In this document: in pieces, positions 6,203 to 8,815 of the stretch
How the letters are laid out: the number at the start of each line of letters is the position of its first letter
Numbering within the stretch: position 1 is the first letter of the stretch
Assembly: GCA_903858975.1 (NCBI GenBank)
Contig: CAIOKW010000146.1
Coordinates: 1 to 8,815 of the forward strand
DNA length: 8,815 nt
Origin: Oligoflexia bacterium
GTDB lineage: Bacteria; Bdellovibrionota; UBA1018; CAIMNF01
Direction: 5' to 3'
The notes under the pieces: generated by a model
What the model was told of the DNA's origin: nothing
Database searches by the model: none
What the model saw: the letters and a program-made list of their open reading frames with translations, nothing else
Program-made: the position numbers and the translations under genes

Positions 6203-6854
6203 CGCTCGCTGCTTCTGCAACCCCTGATCCTTGAAGCGTCTGAGATTGACCCTTCAAAACCAAACGCAATTCCCCTGCTCCTTTTGGACCCCGAGGCGGT
6301 CTTGGAGCTCTTGGCGCCTGAGGACGTTTTTCACGAGGAGGACGAGGAGCTGCTTTGACTTCAGCGCCTTCAATACGGGGAGCAAACGATCCTAAACCTT
6401 CACGGCGAGGTGCCGGCGCAGGAGCGGGACGATCATTTCCTCGAGGAGGACGACCGCCATCGCGGTTTCCACCGCGACCTTGATCACGACCTCCGCGTCC
6501 GCCCCTCCCTCCGCGACGATCATCATCGCGACCTGAACTGACGGCTCCGCGAGAATCGGCAGATGCAAAATATTCTACTAAATAAAAATGACCTTCACGC
6601 TCAATGTAGCTCTCAGGAACTTTCTCAGTTTCTATCGCTCTTAATGCAACGACGACGCGTTTTACGCGATCGAGTCGCGAGCTCGTCATGTCTAAAACAT
6701 TTTTATAAAAGCCTACTTTAGCTTCATCGAGCTTCAATTGCTCATGGATTGCGGCTTGAACTTCTTCTTCCGTTTTTCCTTCAGCCAGAAGAGCCGTTTT
6801 TTTAGCAAGTGCTTCTTTTAAAACGAAGCCAGAGAATTCAGTAAGTGTTTTCAT
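6171..6854 (-). CDS. RGG-box protein: helical N-terminal domain with disordered Arg/Gly- and Pro/Arg-rich tail
   Basis: The 227-residue product has a compact N-terminal domain (about 1-97), mostly charged helices ending in SYIEREGHFYLVEYF (82-96). After it comes a disordered region. Residues 102-139 carry an RGG box with four RGG units at 114-129; 141-190 are rich in Pro, Ala and Arg (PAPAPAPRR, RPPR, APRPPRGP); a short LRLVLKG segment (196-202) and an Ala/Ser-rich end follow. RGG tails in bacteria are known from some DEAD-box helicases and cold-shock RNA-binding proteins, so RNA binding or condensate formation is an inference. I do not recognise the N-terminal domain. No signal peptide is visible. 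The gene starts 18 bases after the stop of the beta-barrel gene on the same strand and is probably cotranscribed with it. A weak GAGAAC precedes the ATG. Its 3' end overlaps the convergent gene by 32 bases. Confidence 0.8.
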   Translation of the reverse strand: MKTLTEFSGFVLKEALAKKTALLAEGKTEEEVQAAIHEQLKLDEAKVGFYKNVLDMTSSRLDRVKRVVVALRAIETEKVPESYIEREGHFYLVEYFASADSRGAVSSGRDDDRRGGRGGRGGRDQGRGGNRDGGRPPRGNDRPAPAPAPRREGLGSFAPRIEGAEVKAAPRPPREKRPQAPRAPRPPRGPKGAGELRLVLKGQSQTLQGSGVAEAASATPSSEAPQA

Positions 6855-6872
6855 AGTGTTCTCGAATTTAGG

Positions 6873-7682
6873 TTAGTTCAGGCGCAAAGTCAAACCGAGC
6901 AAATGCTGAGGTAAAGTTCGGTATTGATATTCTACTAGGAAGTTTTCAGAGATTCGAATCCCGAGTCCTGCTGAAAATTTAGAATAGAGAAGAGCGTCCG
7001 ACAGCCCGCGATAACGGTAGCCATAAGAGGCCGTAAAGTGGATTCGATCCGTATGAAGCGAAAGCCCAGGCTTCACCACTCCAAGAGAGTTTTTGATGTC
7101 TGAATCGGCATCCAGAACCAGGTCCACCATCGGATCCAGGTTGAACATGAGCCCCGCTCCCACCACTCCGATTCCATGGGTCAGGTTTTTCATCATCACA
7201 GCGATGCGAAGTCTTTGAATAAACTCAAAAAACATCCCAAAATCATAGCTTGAGCCCCCACCCCCCGTATCAGAGTGTCCAGAGATCCCAAACGTGGTGG
7301 CCATTGAGGGAATCATTCCCGCAGCACCAAAGTTGATCACACCCGTTCCTGACGCGTATGCTCCCGAATTGTACTGTGCGTATTCAGCCCCGGCGCCTAA
7401 ATAACCATTTCCGACGAGAAGTGCGCCCGATTCACGGAGAGTTGCCGTTGAATCGCTGATGGCAGCCATCCCGCCTTGAAGCTTCAAAGTTTGATTAAGG
7501 ACCAATCCCGCTGGGTTTTCTCCATGGAGAGCTCCAAAGAAGCTCGGAGAGGAAATCCCCTGACCATTGGCCACCATGAAATTATCTTCACGGCCACCCG
7601 CGCCACTCATCCCGCGAGCATGCGCATTTCCGGTGAGAATGAAGGCAAACCAAAGAACGACGATCCAATTCTTGTTCATCAT
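6873..7682 (-). CDS. Probable outer-membrane beta-barrel protein
   Basis: The 269-residue product has a signal peptide (N3, K4, hydrophobic 6-18, cleavage after A22 in AHA). The mature protein is Gly-rich with repeated alternating hydrophobic stretches ending in aromatic or Leu residues, as in beta-barrels. NPAGL (56-60) near the N-terminus resembles the motif seen in FadL, PorV and UPF0164/TraF-like outer-membrane proteins. The final strands (FLVEYQYRTL, LLGLTLRLN) look like a C-terminal barrel strand but end in Asn, not the usual Phe. The transported substrate is unknown; a role as transporter, porin or secretion accessory cannot be separated. Two consecutive ATGs (7680-7682, 7677-7679) are possible starts. 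No ribosome site precedes them, but a -10 box lies six bases upstream, so the mRNA may be leaderless. The RGG-tail gene follows 18 bases later. Confidence 0.72.
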   Translation of the reverse strand: MMNKNWIVVLWFAFILTGNAHARGMSGAGGREDNFMVANGQGISSPSFFGALHGENPAGLVLNQTLKLQGGMAAISDSTATLRESGALLVGNGYLGAGAEYAQYNSGAYASGTGVINFGAAGMIPSMATTFGISGHSDTGGGGSSYDFGMFFEFIQRLRIAVMMKNLTHGIGVVGAGLMFNLDPMVDLVLDADSDIKNSLGVVKPGLSLHTDRIHFTASYGYRYRGLSDALLYSKFSAGLGIRISENFLVEYQYRTLPQHLLGLTLRLN

Positions 7683-7688
7683 AGATTG

Positions 7689-7716
7689 AGTATATCCAGC
7701 TTCAAAACCCTCGCAA
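7689..7716 (-). promoter_or_regulatory. Sigma-70 promoter of the beta-barrel/RGG operon, possibly leaderless
   Basis: The minus strand has TTGCGA (7711-7716, 4 of 6), a 16-base spacer and TATACT (7689-7694, 5 of 6). The -10 box is six bases from the ATG at 7682, so transcription would begin at or beside the start codon. No Shine-Dalgarno sequence is present. Confidence 0.5.
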
Positions 7717-7745
7717 ATCGTTATGATTCTGACGCTATTAAGCCT

Positions 7746-7773
7746 TTGAATATTTAAATAATTCCTCTATAAT
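7746..7773 (+). promoter_or_regulatory. Sigma-70 promoter of the AAA+/Fis regulator gene, possibly near-leaderless
   Basis: TTGAAT (7746-7751, 4 of 6), a 16-base spacer and a perfect TATAAT (7768-7773) precede the ATG at 7786 by 12 bases. The start site should be near 7780, leaving a 5' leader of about six bases with no ribosome site. The promoter points away from the beta-barrel promoter in the same 103-base spacer. Confidence 0.6.
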
Positions 7774-7785
7774 CAAAGTCACATT

Positions 7786-8634
7786 ATGAGCATGGTCTAT
7801 TTTATTCCGTCATCCCAAAGAAAAATCGCACTTGCAGCAGCCCAATCTGAGGACGAACCCGTTCTTGTGATCGGTGGAACCGGCACCGGTAAAGGAGCCC
7901 TCGCGAAGTGGATTCACAAGAACAGCCCCCGAGCCGCACAAATTTGTGTGATGGCGACTCGCGATCGCACGGTTGCGGAACAGATTCGCGATTGCAATGG
8001 TGGAACCTTGATTGTGGATGATATCGCCAACTACCCTGTGTCTGAACAGATGGTGATCTTAAATTTTCTAAAAACGAAAGCGATCCCTCAGGCTCAAAAG
8101 GGCGGCGCAAGCGTTCCGATGATTGCAAACGTACGAATCATCGCCACTGCCGTTCCTCAGATTGATTCACGCGCACGCGCGGGAATGTTCAATGACGAGT
8201 TACTCCTTCGCTTAAGCAAGAACCGCATTGAGATGCCAAACCTTGCAGAACGTGAAGACGAGTTTGAAGACATTGCGATGGGAATCTTGCAAGAGATCAC
8301 TCAAGAGCTTCATAAAGAATACATTAAAGGCTTCTCTGAGACCGCTTGGCGTAAGCTTCGGGATTACGATTGGCCCGGTAACCTTCGCGAGCTTCGTAAC
8401 GTCCTTCGCATGGCAACCGTTTCCTGCGAAACGGAACGCGTTGAGATGCGCGACCTCCCCGACTTTGGTCACGATAAAATCAATTTTCAAGCCACCCGCT
8501 CTGAGTTTGAAAAAATTTATCTCTCTGAGTTACTGAAAAGCTTTAGCCATGATCTCGACAAGACTGCACGTGCCGCCCGTATGGAGCGCGTGACCTTGAT
8601 GGAGAAATTGAAGCTTCACGGGCTTATTCATTAA
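7786..8634 (+). CDS. bEBP-like AAA+/Fis-HTH transcription regulator lacking the GAFTGA loop
   Basis: The 282-residue protein has no N-terminal sensor domain. The AAA+ domain runs from about residue 8 to 225: Walker A GGTGTGKG (30-37), Walker B LIVDDI (75-80), sensor I region VRIIATA (116-122), FNDELLLRL (135-143) and sensor II WPGNLRELRN (196-205). A Fis-type helix-turn-helix occupies about 241-280. Against PspF, the interval from Walker A Lys to Walker B Asp is 42 residues instead of 65; the missing stretch is the L1 loop carrying GAFTGA, which contacts sigma-54. The Walker B Glu is Asp (D79), and one of the two arginine-finger positions (PspF R162) is Asn (N136), while the other (R142) is kept. 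It probably binds DNA and nucleotide but is unlikely to activate sigma-54 by the usual mechanism. A second ATG at 7792 is an alternative start. Its TAA overlaps that of the convergent gene. Confidence 0.9.
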   Translation: MSMVYFIPSSQRKIALAAAQSEDEPVLVIGGTGTGKGALAKWIHKNSPRAAQICVMATRDRTVAEQIRDCNGGTLIVDDIANYPVSEQMVILNFLKTKAIPQAQKGGASVPMIANVRIIATAVPQIDSRARAGMFNDELLLRLSKNRIEMPNLAEREDEFEDIAMGILQEITQELHKEYIKGFSETAWRKLRDYDWPGNLRELRNVLRMATVSCETERVEMRDLPDFGHDKINFQATRSEFEKIYLSELLKSFSHDLDKTARAARMERVTLMEKLKLHGLIH

Positions 8635-8815
8635 GGGGCTCGTCTCCAGTATACGCTTCCTTCATCACCTGGAATGACCCGAGCTCCGATAGGGCCATCA
8701 AGTGAAGAGACATTTGCATCAAACCCAAAATAGTGAGGAGTATTACCACTCGCTGCCATGCATGTACTCAAGGCTGATGGACCGAAGGTGTCATAGACAA
8801 GAATTGCTTTCGATA
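8631..8815 (-). CDS. C-terminal fragment of an unrecognised protein (5' truncated by window)
   Basis: A minus-strand frame is open from the window edge to a TAA at 8631-8633 and encodes the last 60 full residues. The peptide starts with SKAILVYDTFG and ends with VIPGDEGSVYWRRAP; it has a single Cys, many Gly/Ser/Pro and an aromatic cluster (HYFGFD). Such a composition suits an exported or surface protein, for example the C-terminal part of a pilin-like or adhesin-like protein, but I do not recognise it. No alternative frame on the plus strand explains this stretch. The stop codon overlaps that of the AAA+/Fis regulator gene in TTAA, so both genes end at the same place. Confidence 0.65.
   Translation of the reverse strand, partial: SKAILVYDTFGPSALSTCMAASGNTPHYFGFDANVSSLDGPIGARVIPGDEGSVYWRRAP

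Noticed and set aside
6198..6213. Hairpin at the convergent end of the exported protein and RGG genes as a terminator
   Set aside because: The stem has about 6 bp with a wobble pair, and no T-tract follows on either strand. It also lies in coding sequence of both genes.
8228..8536. Plus- and minus-strand open frames overlapping the regulator gene
   Set aside because: They sit within the strongly supported AAA+/Fis gene, have no ribosome site and show biased composition typical of shadow frames.
5746..8634. The AAA+/Fis protein as the activator of the sigma-54 promoter at 5746
   Set aside because: It is tempting by proximity, but it lacks the GAFTGA loop needed to contact sigma-54, so another activator is more likely. 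It could still bind nearby as a modulator.

Overview
The window looks like compact chromosomal DNA from a Gram-negative bacterium. The supports are cleaved signal peptides on three products, a probable outer-membrane beta-barrel, a sigma-54 type promoter match and an AAA+/Fis regulator. Moderate GC and the gene style (secreted phospholipase D-like protein, sigma-54 family regulator, barrel with an NPAGL motif, Lys- and RGG-tailed small proteins) would fit Bdellovibrionota or another former deltaproteobacterial lineage. That placement is inference; there is no rRNA or other marker. I see no tRNA, rRNA, CRISPR array, insertion sequence or integrase.

Left part (1-2868): the tail of a rightward gene, probably pyroglutamyl-peptidase-like, meets a leftward three-gene set. 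In transcription order this is a ZIP-family metal transporter with a long His-rich loop, a class I photolyase that starts on the transporter's stop codon (TAATG), and a small helical protein with a histone-like Lys-rich tail. A DNA-repair or DNA-protection theme is possible for the last two.

Middle (2867-5605): diverging from the transporter, with the two start codons overlapping in CATG, is a rightward RNA-modification pair. It consists of an RluA-family pseudouridine synthase and an overlapping RlmI/RlmK-type methyltransferase without a PUA domain. The pair collides tail-to-tail, stop codons overlapping in CTAG, with a leftward gene for an exported protein with two HKD motifs (phospholipase D superfamily).

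The 183-base gap at 5606-5788 is the largest in the window and the richest in regulatory structure. It holds three dyad elements and a near-perfect -24/-12 sigma-54 promoter for a small exported protein of unknown function. That gene overlaps by 32 bases the end of a leftward gene for a protein with a bacterial RGG-box tail, itself 18 bases downstream of the beta-barrel gene.

Right part (7683-8815): a divergent spacer carries two promoters whose -10 boxes lie 6 and 12 bases from the two start codons, so both mRNAs may be nearly leaderless. The rightward gene encodes a bEBP-like AAA+/Fis regulator that has lost the GAFTGA sigma-54 contact loop and has altered Walker B and arginine-finger positions. 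It ends on a leftward gene that runs out of the window, their stop codons overlapping in TTAA. No single new multi-gene system is evident. The points most worth following are the GAFTGA-less regulator, the sigma-54 promoter with its upstream dyads, the possible leaderless transcription and the RGG-tail protein.
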